NCBI GenBank assembly: GCA_022606425.2
Contig: JAHDVF020000174.1
Location: forward strand, 124,001 to 188,000
Direction of reading: 5' to 3'
Length of the DNA stretch: 64,000 nt
Origin: Lepidostoma basale
Lineage: Eukaryota > Arthropoda > Insecta > Trichoptera > Lepidostomatidae
Of this stretch, positions 44,030-54,453 are shown piece by piece. The notes under the pieces were generated by a model. The model saw only the letters and a list, made by a program, of their open reading frames with translations. It had not been told where the DNA came from and did not search any database. The first letter of the stretch is position 1. Every line of letters starts with the position of its first letter. Both the position numbers and the translations under genes were made by a program.

Positions 44030-44240
44030 CTTGAATCTTCTGGCTTATAGAGGTTCAACTCTTGTGGCTATTCTTCTTACGTCTGATGGAAACATTGTTG
44101 GAAATGTGATTTGGTGGGTTGTTGGTTTATGCGGGGCTTGATTTGTGTGGCCCGGAGTTTTCCTCTGAAGGAGGATGGATTTTGGGTGCTTGTGGCGGCT
44201 GAAGGTGTTTGGGTCGTAATTTGAAAGTATTTTATTGTGA
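44030..44240 (-). mobile_element. Jockey-like LINE 3' end
   Basis: The minus strand reads the same ending as 60080-60400: HSGPHKSSPA, NQQPTKSHFQQCFHQT, then the 3' tail GGTTCAACTC, AAGATTCAAGTCCAAG. Confidence 0.7.
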
Positions 44241-45095
44241 GGTTAGAATATAAATGATACTACTCTTATGTAAATATCATCAATAGTTACGTTAACGCTT
44301 TAGCGTTGAGGTTTGATTTTAAATATATTTGAAGTACAAACAATTCTTACCCTGTTTGGTAAATTCAAAATTCTTGATACAACCTGAGAAAAAATCTACA
44401 TCTACATCTACATCTACATATAAATAAAACGCAATCTGGGTTGTGTGTGTCTCCTTCTTTCTCGGTGATTCCTCAACAGATCCTTCTAAAATTTGGAGAA
44501 TGGACTAAGTGGAATTCAGCGGTCGTCATAGGCATATTTTTGTTATTAATCGAGCTCTAATTAACTTTATAAATTAATCAATTAATTGAAAATTTTCGTA
44601 CTGCAAACGAATATAGACCTTAATGTTCGTATCACCTGAGTATCAATCTTTTGAATCTATATTCGTTTGACATGGTCTGGAGAGAATTCAGTCTCCATGT
44701 AATTTTGTGTACTGGCAACAATGTGTTTTGCTTTCTGACAGTCCAATATATTGCGATGTATAATACTTAATACGTTTTACTTATTACGTACTAAAATAAT
44801 TGGTTGTTTAATTGGTACAGTCTATTTTATTGGCCATATTTTAATGTACATTAATGCAGACAGGTAATTATGCTTCCAAATTTTGGCGAGTATAATTTTT
44901 ACGCGTCATTTTGAGGTTATGAACGAAATTTTATTTTTTCGTGTGGCTGAAACTTATTCGTTTCTCTTACGTTCGACGGTGATTACTTAATGATATTCGT
45001 TTTCTAGAATTCTAGCCGTTCGATTGGTCACGTGGTCTCTGAACTGTCAATACGTCGTAATATTTTGTAAGTATATTATCTATGTAATTTTAGGT

Positions 45096-45217
45096 TATGA
45101 AGTTTCTGGGATTAAAAATATTCAATGATAATTAAATTGCTTTCAGGTTATTTCAAAGGATGATAGCGAAAATATAAAATATTGGACGTCGAAGCTCTAC
45201 AAGAATATGAAGAAACT
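45096..45217 (+). repeat. Exon-like block, copy 1 of a 122-bp direct duplication
   Basis: Shared with 45813-45933: ATGAAGTTTCTGGGATTAAA, then TTGCTTTCAG (acceptor-like), then an open phase reading VISKDDSENIKYWTSK. Identical or nearly so to copy 2. Confidence 0.85.
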
Positions 45218-45812
45218 ACACCACTGGCAGAATTTTGAATGGTATTGCGCTATTTTATTAATGTTATTTAATTATTATGATTTTAATTAGTTATTTAAAA
45301 TACAATTAATATGACATTTGATGAATTCAAACATAAAGGTGTTCTTTATACGCGTACTTTGGTCAGGGAAATTTTAAAATTACCACAGCAACGATAACAA
45401 AGTTCTAATGATATATAATACAATATCGATGTATTCGTTTTACTTACGTGTCATTTTAGGTTATGACGTTTCGTAGTGTGATAATTAGTTATTTAATTGG
45501 TATAATCTATTTTAATAATGTTATTTTAATGTAAAATTATTCTGGCAGGGCGAAAATCTATATCTTTGGGATAAGATATTAAGTTTTGATAAAATAATTC
45601 ACTAGAGGAGCCTGGTGTGAGAGACCACTGGTCTAATGGGGATATTTTTGTATTGGGATTGAAATTATTTTGTTAATGAGCCATATTGGTGCATCTGCAT
45701 GTTGCAATTCTACTTTATTTTCCATTCCACTCCATTAAATTCTACATTATGCTGAGATTTAAAATATTCAAAGATAATTAAATTGCTTTCAGGTTATTTC
45801 ATTTGCTTAAGG

Positions 45813-45933
45813 ATGAAGTTTCTGGGATTAAAAATATTCAATGATAATTAAATTGCTTTCAGGTTATTTCAAAGGATGATAGCGAAAATATAAAATATTG
45901 GACGTCGAAGCTCTACAAGAATATGAAGAAACT
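45813..45933 (+). repeat. Exon-like block, copy 2 of the 122-bp duplication
   Basis: After the acceptor-like TTGCTTTCAG the phase is open through KLYKNMKKLAS, and a donor-like TTCC|GTAAGT follows at about 45940. A third partial copy of the acceptor part lies at 45760-45801. The protein is not recognised. Confidence 0.8.
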
Positions 45934-46124
45934 TGCTTCCGTAAGTTGTTTAATATTTATATTTCTAATTCATAAATATATTTTCAGTTTCTTCTATTTT
46001 GCCGTTTTCTTTATACGCATACTTTGGTAAGGGAAATTGTTACATTACCACAGCAACGGTAAGAAAGTTCTAATGATATACAATATGAATGAATGACACA
46101 ATTCTTATGACTTTTTCCGTTTAT

Positions 46125-46330
46125 TTCTAGGAAAATAAAGTAACGGATCAGAGATGGGACGAAAATTACCGATGCAGCGTGCAAAATAACTTCGTTAAAA
46201 TGGAATTAGATCAATCAAACAACGGATGATCAGTGAATTAGATGTACCCTGGAGTGGCGAATGAGAACCGGCTCATTTTTACATTACACATAAGCTACTT
46301 TTAGTAGTTTTCATTCATATATGAAAATTC
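46125..46330 (+). mobile_element. Decayed LINE fragment
   Basis: GCCGATGCAGCGTG..-type and CTGGAGTGGCGAATGAGA sequence parallels 47480-47600, which reads as an RTE-like LINE C-terminus (LEWRKRN, RWSDDIKRVAGGQWRRAARD). Confidence 0.5.
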
Positions 46331-46807
46331 CATTATTAATTTCAGGTAAGGTTTTTAAATTTACAGTTTATAGACAATAATTAAGCACATTCCCAAACGT
46401 GCCACCTATATATCTGAATTTTGTGTTGCTCGGGCTTTCACAGTATAAAAGGTTTTCAGTAGCAGGTTCGTCCGCCTGAAATATGCTTCCTGCACGCCTC
46501 AGATGCATTGACAATCCGACAGACTTTAAATCTCACCTAAAAACCCACCTTTTCAAAATATCGCATAAAATTTTAACAACGGTTGTCTGTATATCAATAA
46601 ACAATATTATATCACATTTGCACAAAACATTCATATGTTTAGAGAAACAAAATTCTTGATTTTGTTGTCCATTAAATTCACATAAGAGCCAATAAAGTAG
46701 GTTTCTACGATCGTGATTTCGCTGTTGTCGCATGCACCTTTCATGACTAAAAACAATGTCAAAGCGCCCTTGAGGTGAGCTATTCACGAAAACGGCGATT
46801 ATACAAA

Positions 46808-46984
46808 TTAAACAAACAAACAAACCATCACGCTGTTTCTCCGCAGGGGTAGGCAGAGAGAATGGACAATAACACTACTCTATCCTGGCAAACCTCTCTA
46901 ACTTCCTTCACATTCATACAACGAGTCATACACGCATGTCGATTCCTCCGACTTCTAACATGACCAACCTTTAAAATCTGATTA
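46808..46984 (-). mobile_element. RTE-like LINE 3' end, subfamily B (host of a nested copy)
   Basis: AAACAAACAAACCATCACGC tail and the C-terminal coding end. It is cut at TCTGATTA (46977-46984) by the subfamily A insertion; the same 8 bases reappear at 47242-47249. Confidence 0.8.
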
Positions 46985-47241
46985 ACTAACTAACTAACTA
47001 ACCATCACGCCGTCTCCCCGAAGGGGTAGGCAGAAAGAATGGACTGCCACACTTTTCTTTCCTGACATATTTCTCTCGCTTCCTCAACATTCATACATCG
47101 TGTCATGCACGCGCGTCGATTTCTCTGACTCCTCACATGGCCGACATTCAATATTTGATTTATTTGATCGTGCCACGTTTTCCTCGGTCTTCCTCTATTT
47201 CTGGTTCCATTTACATCATTAACATACAATTTTTTTACCAT
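46985..47241 (-). mobile_element. RTE-like LINE 3' end, subfamily A, nested with 8-bp duplication
   Basis: ACTAACTAACTAACTAACC tail; the minus-strand frame 47241-47005 encodes [37 protein letters not shown]. Flanked by TCTGATTA on both sides. Confidence 0.87.
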
Positions 47242-47439
47242 TCTGATTAATTTAATTAATTTGAGAAATTAGGCTAATTATTATTATTATTATTATTATG
47301 CATATAGCATGAACTGCTGAATATTATGCATATATATGAAGAATAAACAGTTGTAATTCATTCATTGTATGGAAATTTAAATTTTGCCTTATGCGGTTCT
47401 TCGGTGTCCGCCTTATGGCAATTCAAATTTTTTTTTTTT

Positions 47440-47725
47440 AATTCCAGGGCCCAAAATTGATGAATCAAAGATCGGATCAAAGTTGCCGATGCAGCGTGTA
47501 AAATAACTAATGTTTAAATGGAATGGGATCGGTCATAAAGCAAGGACAACGGATGATAAGATCTTCTGGCCTGGAGTGGCGAAAGAGAAACAGCTACACG
47601 AATTCTGACAGATCACAAGCAAGATGGTCTGATGACATTAAACGAGTGGCAGGAGGTCAATGGCGCAGAGCGGCGAGGGATAGAGTTGTGGAAGTCGGGA
47701 AGGGAGGCTTATGTAGTATTATAAT
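47440..47725 (+). mobile_element. LINE 3' coding region
   Basis: Frame 47523-47700 reads GSVIKQGQRMIRSSGLEWRK, ARWSDDIKRVAGGQWRRAAR, a LINE C-terminus. It lacks an obvious tail. Confidence 0.6.
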
Positions 47726-48219
47726 CTATATTACTTTTCCACGCCAGCGGACTCGCAGTACCGAAATCACGATCGTAGAAACTTACTTTATTGGCTCTGA
47801 TGTGAATTTCATGGACAACAAAATCAAGATTTTTGTTTCTCTAATATAATGAATGTTTTGTGCAAATGTGATATAATATTGTTTATTTGATTATTAAATT
47901 TCATATAAAATATTCAAAAAATCGTTTTTCAATTACATTAGTAATATGTATTCAAGTTTATAATTCACAGCGAGTTTGCTTGGATTGAAACATTGTTTTA
48001 TAGATATAGACACACATTTTTGCATCCATACACATGGCATTTAATCCAATAAATAATTGAATTGTTATTGAACTTTAATTGTATTTGTTGAATATATATT
48101 GGGTTTATTTATGTACTCGAATTTAGCAATAGCGAAGCGTTGCCGGGTCAGCTAGTATGTAATAAAAACCTGGAGCGTATATTATTCAAAGTTTTTATAA
48201 ATAGGCGTATTCGCTCATT

Positions 48220-48545
48220 ATTCAAGATCTTTTAACCCCATATAGTGTCAAATGCCGTTCTGACCAAAAGCCAATTAGAGAACGAGTCACTAGATCGAAA
48301 TGACTATGGATCGGCCACGCCCTGGGCTATGGATCGGTCACTAGACGAAACCTATGTAGCTTGTATCGCCCAGGGCGATGTAGTGGCCCCCTGTAGGCGA
48401 AAAGAAGCGAAACAACCCTAGAGTCACCTGAAAAAAAACCGCAGGACGAAATTAAGGCGGCGGGTTACACATGAGATAGTGTTAACATCAGGCGTACGAT
48501 AGAGTCGGGTGGAGAAGGATATGCACCATGGGAGTGTAACAGAAT
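48220..48545 (+). mobile_element. Decayed LINE 3' coding region
   Basis: Pieces such as IREGVTRSK, WIGHALGY, RNLCSLYRPG and the WRR-like C-terminal spacing point to a CR1/RTE-type LINE ending. Partial tandem duplication of CTATGGATCGG (48304, 48328). Confidence 0.45.
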
Positions 48546-48712
48546 AAGAAAAAGTAGCAAAACTGAATATCTGGTTTTCTGATAAAATTACATTCAAGGG
48601 ATTACTTATCGTGTTTATTATGGATATTAATAATTAATTGTCATAAATACTCCGATAACAATATCAAACCCTTTGTACGAATGCTTGACATACTAAAGGT
48701 GTAGAGCATAGG

Positions 48713-49020
48713 TTTCCAATATTTTCTGGGCCACAGGCCCCTTTACAAGAAAAATAAACGTTCAACGCCCCCCTCCCATAAAAGTTATTCCAAATATTTA
48801 GAAACACACAATATGATAAAAAAAAATTATGTATCTAAAAACGACATATGGTAGAATACCGAACGAAGAAAAGGAAGAAATGACAAGGGTGTTTTTTTTT
48901 GTCTTTTTAGACTATATTTTTTATCTGCCCACGCTCTCTATTTTTTCTGGGTCTTCTACTGCCCCCCTGAAAGTCTCAAACGCCCACAAGGGGGCATTAT
49001 CGCCCACTTTGAGAACCTAG
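48713..49020. mobile_element. Possible hAT-like non-autonomous fragment
   Basis: The left side GGTTTCCAATATTTTCTGGG..GGCCCCTTTA and the right side GGGGGCATTATCGCCCACTTTGAGAACC look like imperfect inverted ends of the 'GGTTCTCAAAC-TGGGGG' type common in hAT derivatives. No transposase. Confidence 0.4.
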
Positions 49021-49024
49021 GGTG

Positions 49025-49640
49025 TAGACGGAACGAAAATACAACCTTTCTCATCTCGCAAATAAAACTTTGAGTTTTACCAAAAGTCAATCAATTTGCA
49101 TCATAAAATTGTATGAAATCTTTTGGTAACTATCTACATATTCTGCACTTTTTAGATAACAATAGATAAAACCGATAAGCTCCAATTGAGTAAAAGTTTA
49201 ATTGTGATGAACATTAGATTTTTGCATTTTTTACTAATAATAATGACTTATTATACAATAACAGCAAAAACTTGAATATTAACGCGTTATTACCCTTTAT
49301 TGTGAGTATATTTTCTTTTAACTTTAAGTGGTTATATTTTTTTAAAAAATAAGATAAGCGGAGTCTGGAAGAAATTTAATGTAATGAGAAATATATAATC
49401 ATACAATATTTTTTTCGGTTAGAAATACGCGTGGTTTAATATATTAATATTATAGATATATTTTCTTAACAAATCAGAGATTAACGATCGAATCAAAATA
49501 AATTATTCGTAAATCGATGTGTAGTTATTATTGATCATTGGCTCTTAGTTAATAATATCTAATACATTATATGAACGCATTCGTCAGCTCCATAAATGTG
49601 TATAGGACAGTCTATCATACACCGAATAACAAACATATTA
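49025..49640. other. AT-rich intergenic sequence
   Basis: Nothing recognised. Confidence 0.4.
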
Positions 49641-49812
49641 GTTTTTAAGATAATCTAATGATTTTAGTGAAATCTCTTGATAGTGTTCATTTAAATAAAA
49701 AGATGTTTTAATGATTCCAGACTGGACCAGTCTGTCGATGCCGGCCAGCCTGGCGAAACCGGTCGTTGTCGAAATAAAAGCAAAAGTGGAAGTAGTTAAA
49801 AAAAACGTTTTA
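49641..49812 (+). mobile_element. Short copy of the retroposon-like family seen at 19321-19856
   Basis: TAAGATAATCTAATGATTTT at the left; GTCTGTCGATGCCGGCCAGC, GGCGAAACCGGTCGTTGTCG and AAAAACGTTTTATTTCAACT at the right. The middle is deleted relative to the 536-bp copy. Confidence 0.7.
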
Positions 49813-49814
49813 TT

Positions 49815-49900
49815 TCAACTAACTAACTAACCATCATGCCTTCTCTCCGGAGGAGTAGGCAGAAAGAATGGACGGCCACACTTTTTTTTCCTGACAATCA
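49815..49900 (-). mobile_element. RTE-like LINE 3' end, subfamily A, short
   Basis: CTAACTAACTAACCATCATG, then GGAGTAGGCAGAAAGAATGG, then CACACTTTTTTTTCCTGACA. Cut after about 85 bases. Confidence 0.72.
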
Positions 49901-49907
49901 ACAACAC

Positions 49908-50175
49908 GACAACCTTCGTGGCCGAGTGGTAAGTGCATTGACTGCCAACCCAAAGGTTCCGGGTTCGATTCCCGGCGAGGGCAGTGTGATTGTCACACGT
50001 TATTTGGTCTAGTGTAGAATTCACGTGACAATAAAATGGCGATAGATTAGCGACCTATCACATGTTAGGAGAATCACTATGTTAGATATAATACCCTTTA
50101 CATCGATTTGGATCATGCTGTCTATGGTGTAAAGAGCGATTCAACAAAAAACAAAAAAACAACAAAAAAAATATT
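49908..50175 (+). mobile_element. tRNA-derived SINE
   Basis: Box A TGGCCGAGTGGTAAGTGCAT and box B GGTTCGATTCCCGGC are spaced as in an RNA polymerase III promoter. Acceptor-like CCTTCG/CGAGGG can pair, but the anticodon arm cannot. A tRNA-unrelated body of about 150 bp and an A-rich end (CAAAAAACAAAAAAACAACA) follow. Confidence 0.75.
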
Positions 50176-50179
50176 ATAA

Positions 50180-50575
50180 AAATATTTTGAAATAATATTT
50201 CAAGCCTTGTCAATATTTAACTGAAAATCTAGCTGGTTCAATATTGATCCTAGATACGCCACTGTCGTTCCTGGTTATGAAATATTATAAATTCTGTCAG
50301 ATAAATTTATGGACATCGCGGCAGTTATCTCTCGCTACAAGTGTAAATCGTTAGTTTTATCTGAACTCGGTAAAGCAATACGAAATTTTCCGATTTTTTT
50401 TTTCTTCAGAATTTCCACACTGTCAGCTTGTTAGTGTAAAAGTATACTCATTTGTGTTTTCAATTTGATCGAACTTCAAATTTACTTTACTATGTCTAAT
50501 AATCGGAGTAAGTACTGCTTTAAATACATTTGAAATAATGTTGCTCTAAATAGAATTACGAAAACCGTTTTTTAC
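50180..50575. other. AT-rich intergenic sequence
   Basis: No feature recognised. Confidence 0.4.
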
Positions 50576-50579
50576 ATAT

Positions 50580-51225
50580 TTAAAAAGATATGAGAGAGCT
50601 GAAAGGGTTAGATGCAGGTGCCAAAATGAGCGGAGTGTCAGTAAGCTGTCTCTTGTATGTGGATGACGCTGTCCTATTGTAGACAACGAGCATGAACTAC
50701 TAATCCTGGTGAATAGTATGTATGAGGTATGCATGCGAAATGATCTGATGATGAATGTTAATAAGTCCAAAATGATTTTTGAAAAGAAGAAATCACGACA
50801 GTCTGCCTGAATGAACAAAGTGAATGGTGCACTTCAAGTTGTCATCGCAAAAAAAAACATCTAAAAAAACTAAAATGTCAGTGCACAATGGTGTTCTTAT
50901 ACCGACCCTTATATATGGAAGCGAAGCATGGAACTGGCAAAAGAAGGATGAAAGCACTCTGTGTATGATAGAGTGTCGAATGAAAATTAAGAAGTGAATG
51001 CGGTGCGAATGGTGGTGTTATGAACAAAATAATGAAAGGATCATTAAGATGGTTTGGACACATGGAAAGAATGAATAAAGAAAGAATGATAAAAAAAGTA
51101 TATGTTAACGATATAAATGGAACTTGAAATAGAGGAAGACCGAGGAAAACGTGGCGCGATCAAATTAATCAAAGATTGAATGTCGGCCACGTGAGGAGTC
51201 AGAGAGAGCGTGATGGTTAGTTAGT
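50580..51225 (+). mobile_element. RTE-like LINE with reverse-transcriptase YVDD box, subfamily A
   Basis: The longest copy of this family. Reads [28 protein letters not shown] (RT catalytic box), LMMNVNKSKM, then [56 protein letters not shown] and a (GTTA)n tail. Frameshifts, an early stop and a short deletion before the tail disable it. Confidence 0.82.
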
Positions 51226-51439
51226 TAGTTAAAAAGATTGATATAACAATTTTCGTTGCTCTCACTACGTAAATTTTCATGGATCCCTTTTCTAAGTTTT
51301 TTTTGCACTTTGAGTATAAATAGATTATGGTGTCATTAAAAAAATATTTAACTCCCATTCGTAGAAAGTTCAATAAAAATAAATACAGCAATGCTTGCAT
51401 TGAACGAAGCACATTTTTTTCGTTTAAATAACTGTTAGA

Positions 51440-51621
51440 ATATTGTATTTTCACAAAACTTTATTACACTCTCCACAGACAGAATTCGGAGGATTCTCAA
51501 CCTTCTTCGGTGTACAAATTTTAACAATGAAATATATATAATGTATAAGGATTAGAACCATCCGAAACATGTACATATACTCGTATGAAGTCTGTAATAA
51601 AGTGTAGTGAAAATACAATGC
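51440..51621. repeat. 182-bp imperfect palindrome
   Basis: The left ATTGTATTTTCACAAAACTT and the right AGTGTAGTGAAAATACAAT arms pair, followed inward by TTCGGAGGATTCTCAACC against GAACCATCCGAAACATG. Carries TACTCGTA at 51578. Confidence 0.7.
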
Positions 51622-51642
51622 TTCTTTGTTCTAGTGAATCAA

Positions 51643-51963
51643 ATCAAATCAGTTTATTTCATCAACAGACATTACAAAAATTATTTTTAAAGCATCTATT
51701 GAGAACAGGTAAAATAATATATTATGTATAGTATACTACCAGAAACGCATAAGAGATGTTTCAATATTAGGAAGACAGGATACTCTCCAGAATTAAGAGT
51801 ATTTGCCTTCCGAACGTACTTTCACTAACATTAAACCCGTCGATCTCCGAGGAGACCGCGTTCAGCAGACTAATTGCTCTTCCCACCGGCGCGGCGTCAC
51901 CAGAGGCAGATTGGTTCTGGCGGCCGGTAGGTAAAACAATCTGTGCTGTCGCTGTCGCTGTGA
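51643..51963 (-). mobile_element. LINE 3' end, TTTGA-tailed family
   Basis: It begins with the reverse complement of the (TTTGATT) tail, AATCAAATCAAATCAGTTTA, followed by the 3' UTR and the end of the coding region matching 4450-4735. 5'-truncated near 51960. Confidence 0.75.
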
Positions 51964-51964
51964 A

Positions 51965-53000
51965 GGCGAATATAGCAAAATAATGTGTTTTTTCATAACG
52001 TTACAAATATTTTATAGTCACTATAAAACGTGCAAACACATGTCCATAACAATAATTTATTAAAATTGTCATTACTGCAAAGCTGTAAATTAAGAAGACG
52101 TGTAATTAAGAGAATTTAGACAGTGTAAACGCAAGGCTATCCGCCACTGAAAACTTTGTTTCATTTTCGCTATCTTATCTTAAAGGGTTTCGTGTGAGTG
52201 GAGAGCAACTGATCTCGCTGCCGCGACACCCGAGGAAGCTCTGAGACGCTGGTGTATAAGTTTTAATAAGCCCACATAATGCCAGGCAAATAGTTGCCAA
52301 CTGAATTTATGGTCGGAAAATTGGAACGTGTTAAAACTGTTTGTTGAATTCAAATCTTAATCAAATAACAATATGGCGGCATTCTCTATTTTTAGTGAGC
52401 TAAACCAGAATAATTTATTTCTACAAATTTAAATTTAATGAAGTTCAAACAAAATATGTAATTCATAATAACACATTCGCTATTATTTTATCACGAAAAC
52501 AGATATTTCGAGTGAAAATTTATACTTTTACAGTCGAAACATTTATTAACCTTTCCCTTACGGTGCTAAAATAAAAACGTGCGTTCCAGTGTAGGGTAGT
52601 CAGTACGCGTTAAAAAAATTGCGATTTTAAATCGGAAAAATAGGAACATTGCAAGCCCGAAAGCGACTGCCGGCGCGCGGAACGGCGAGAGGGAGAACAT
52701 TTAGCTAGAACATATGCAAGAGTGAGATGCGAATATAGTGTATCGCGTATAAAGCGCTGTTTATACGCGAATTTGTTTTCGATTTTCATAAAATACCTCC
52801 GATGTACCCGATGAATTCTGATTATTATTAATATTATTTTTAATAATCAATGCGTAAATATATTATGGAGGAATACCTAAAATCTTAACCTTGTATTTAT
52901 TAAATGTATAGAGATATTGATGGTTATTAGAAGCAACGTGAAGAAGATACCCATCACAGGGAAGGGAGGGTTAAATTAATTAAATTAAAATAATAATAAT
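51965..53000. other. Intergenic; GC-richer patch and a perfect small palindrome
   Basis: 52640-52710 (GCGACTGCCGGCGCGCGGAA) is clearly GC-rich. TCGCGTATAAA/TTTATACGCGA at 52743-52770 is a perfect 11-bp inverted repeat containing TATAAA. The region is 1.5 kb upstream of the first recognised aquaporin exon and could contain its promoter or 5' exon, but I cannot identify a coding start. Confidence 0.35.
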
Positions 53001-53009
53001 AATTATGTA

Positions 53010-53700
53010 TGTTTTCTGATCAGTGGACCAGACGAGTGGGTCTCGGGATGAATTTGGACAAGACGAAAGTCATGTATAAAGAACATATTATCCCGAAATC
53101 AGTATCCGTCGATGGGTCGGCTCTCGAAGTGGTACAGGAATACACATATCTTGGCTAAATCATACAGTTAGGTGGAAACAATTTCGAGAAAGAAGCCGAC
53201 CGAAGAATTCAGTTGGGAAATTCAGCCTTTGGAAAATTACGTCAGATTCTCACTTCTAAAATACCACAATGCCTCAAGACTAAAGTCTTCAACCAGTGAG
53301 TCTTGCCAGTCATGACGTACGGAGCCGAGACGTGGACACTGACAAAAGGTCTAGTCTACAGATTCAAGGTCGCCCAACGCGCTATGGAAAGAGCCATGCT
53401 TAGAATAACCTTGAGGGACAGATTCAGAAACGAATTTATTCGACAACAAACCAAGGTGACTGAGGTGGCTCTGAGGATAAGCGGGCTAAAGTAGCGGTGG
53501 GCTGACCATATCTGTCGGAGAACCGACAGCCGATGGAGAAGATGGGTTCTGGAGTGGAGACCGCGTACAGGATTCCGTGGAGTTGGACGTCCCCTTGCCC
53601 ACTGGACTGACGATCAGAAAAGGATTGCTGGACATGGATGGATGGGAGCGGCAATGGATAGGGGGCGGTGGCGTGCTTTGGGTGAGGCCAGTGGATGACA
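53010..53700 (+). mobile_element. RTE-like LINE 3' half with (GAT)n-rich end
   Basis: Reads RVGLGMNLDKTKVMYKEHII, VDGSALEVVQEYTYLG, then [64 protein letters not shown], ending ATGATGATGACGATGGA. Contains stop codons at 53156, 53297 and 53492. Confidence 0.85.
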
Positions 53701-53870
53701 GACGTCTGATGATGATGACGATGGACAGAAACCCAGGCAGACCACAAACAAGGGGGTCTGATGACATAAAAAAAAGTGGCAGTAGGTCATTGGCATAGAG
53801 TGGCGAGGGATAGAGAGTTGTGGAAGTCAGGAAAGGAGGCCTATGTTCAACTGTTATAATGGTTACTTAT
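53700..53870 (+). mobile_element. Second LINE 3' fragment appended
   Basis: NPGRPQTRGSDDIKKSGSRS, then a WHRVARDRELWKSGKEAYVQ-like ending spread over frames. Same type as 47600-47715. Confidence 0.65.
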
Positions 53871-53989
53871 TTTCTATTGAAACATGGATACTCGTAATAC
53901 CAAGTGGGAAATATTTTCCATTTGTTCAATTGAGAGTTAAAATATAATGTCATGTTTTTATATACTCGTATATTGAAATTTGTTGTCTG

Positions 53990-54145
53990 CACTACATAAT
54001 AGAGGGGATGGGAGAAATTATAGAGAGTATCTGAAACAAGTGTGCGAAGACCTAAACTCCGTCTCATATATTGACCTGAAGAGGGCTGTAGAAGATCGAG
54101 CACAGTTGAAGACGAGGCACAAAACTGCTCCAAACAAATCCTTAA
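53990..54145 (+). mobile_element. LINE C-terminal coding fragment
   Basis: Reads GDGRNYREYLKQVCEDLNSV, SYIDLKRAVEDRAQLKTRHK, a LINE ORF end related to 58488-58702. It lies only 135 bases before the first recognised aquaporin exon. Confidence 0.6.
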
Positions 54146-54280
54146 GATTGAAACTACGAAGATTAAAGATTGGATTTTATATTCATATGAGAATAAAAAA
54201 TATTTTACGACGATACTTATTATTTTAAAGCTATTAAAAGAAGAGCATGAAACCAATTATTTGATTTTATTTATTTGCAG

Positions 54281-54453
54281 GGTTGCAGAAGACATGGAAA
54301 GAGATAGCTATACTGGGAGCGTCCGAGCTACTGGGAACCTGCTTACTGGTGTCAGTATGCTGCATGGGCTGTCTCCCAGGTTGGGATGCTGGGGCGCCAC
54401 CACAGTTGCAATACTCACTTAGTACGGGCCTGGTGGTCATGTTTGTCGTACAG
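54281..54453 (+). CDS. Aqp: Aquaporin exon A (first recognisable coding exon)
   Basis: Acceptor TTATTTGCAG precedes the exon and donor CAG|GTTAAC follows it. It encodes 57 residues: transmembrane helix 1 ([17 protein letters not shown]), a short extracellular loop and helix 2 ([12 protein letters not shown]). No in-frame Met lies near the start, so the initiator is in an upstream exon, contributing one base plus a few codons. The helix-2 filter position is Thr where water aquaporins have Phe. Confidence 0.88.

Larger units (their letters stand above)
44395..48156 (+). mobile_element. Candidate Helitron-like element with nested insertions
   Basis: The left end is TCTACATCTACATATAAATA, resembling lepidopteran Helitron starts. 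The right end AGCGAAGCGTTGCCGGGTCA then GCTAGT has the expected CTAG|T terminus with a short GCAA/TTGC hairpin just upstream. There are no terminal inverted repeats. The interior has LINE fragments (46125-46330, 46808-47249, 47440-47725) and a duplicated exon-like block. No Rep/helicase gene, so it would be non-autonomous. The link between the two ends is inferred. Confidence 0.5.

Noticed and set aside
45813..46230. A real two-exon host gene joining 45860-45940 to 46132-46230
   Set aside because: The frame is open and splice-like signals exist, but the second part resembles decayed LINE sequence and the first is duplicated inside a probable mobile element.
49908..49986. Candidate functional tRNA gene
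   Set aside because: Boxes A and B are good and an acceptor stem can partly form, but the anticodon arm does not pair, and the sequence continues into a body and A-rich tail typical of a SINE.
52920..52978. ATG-started short frame as the missing first aquaporin exon
   Set aside because: No GT donor in the right phase to join exon A.
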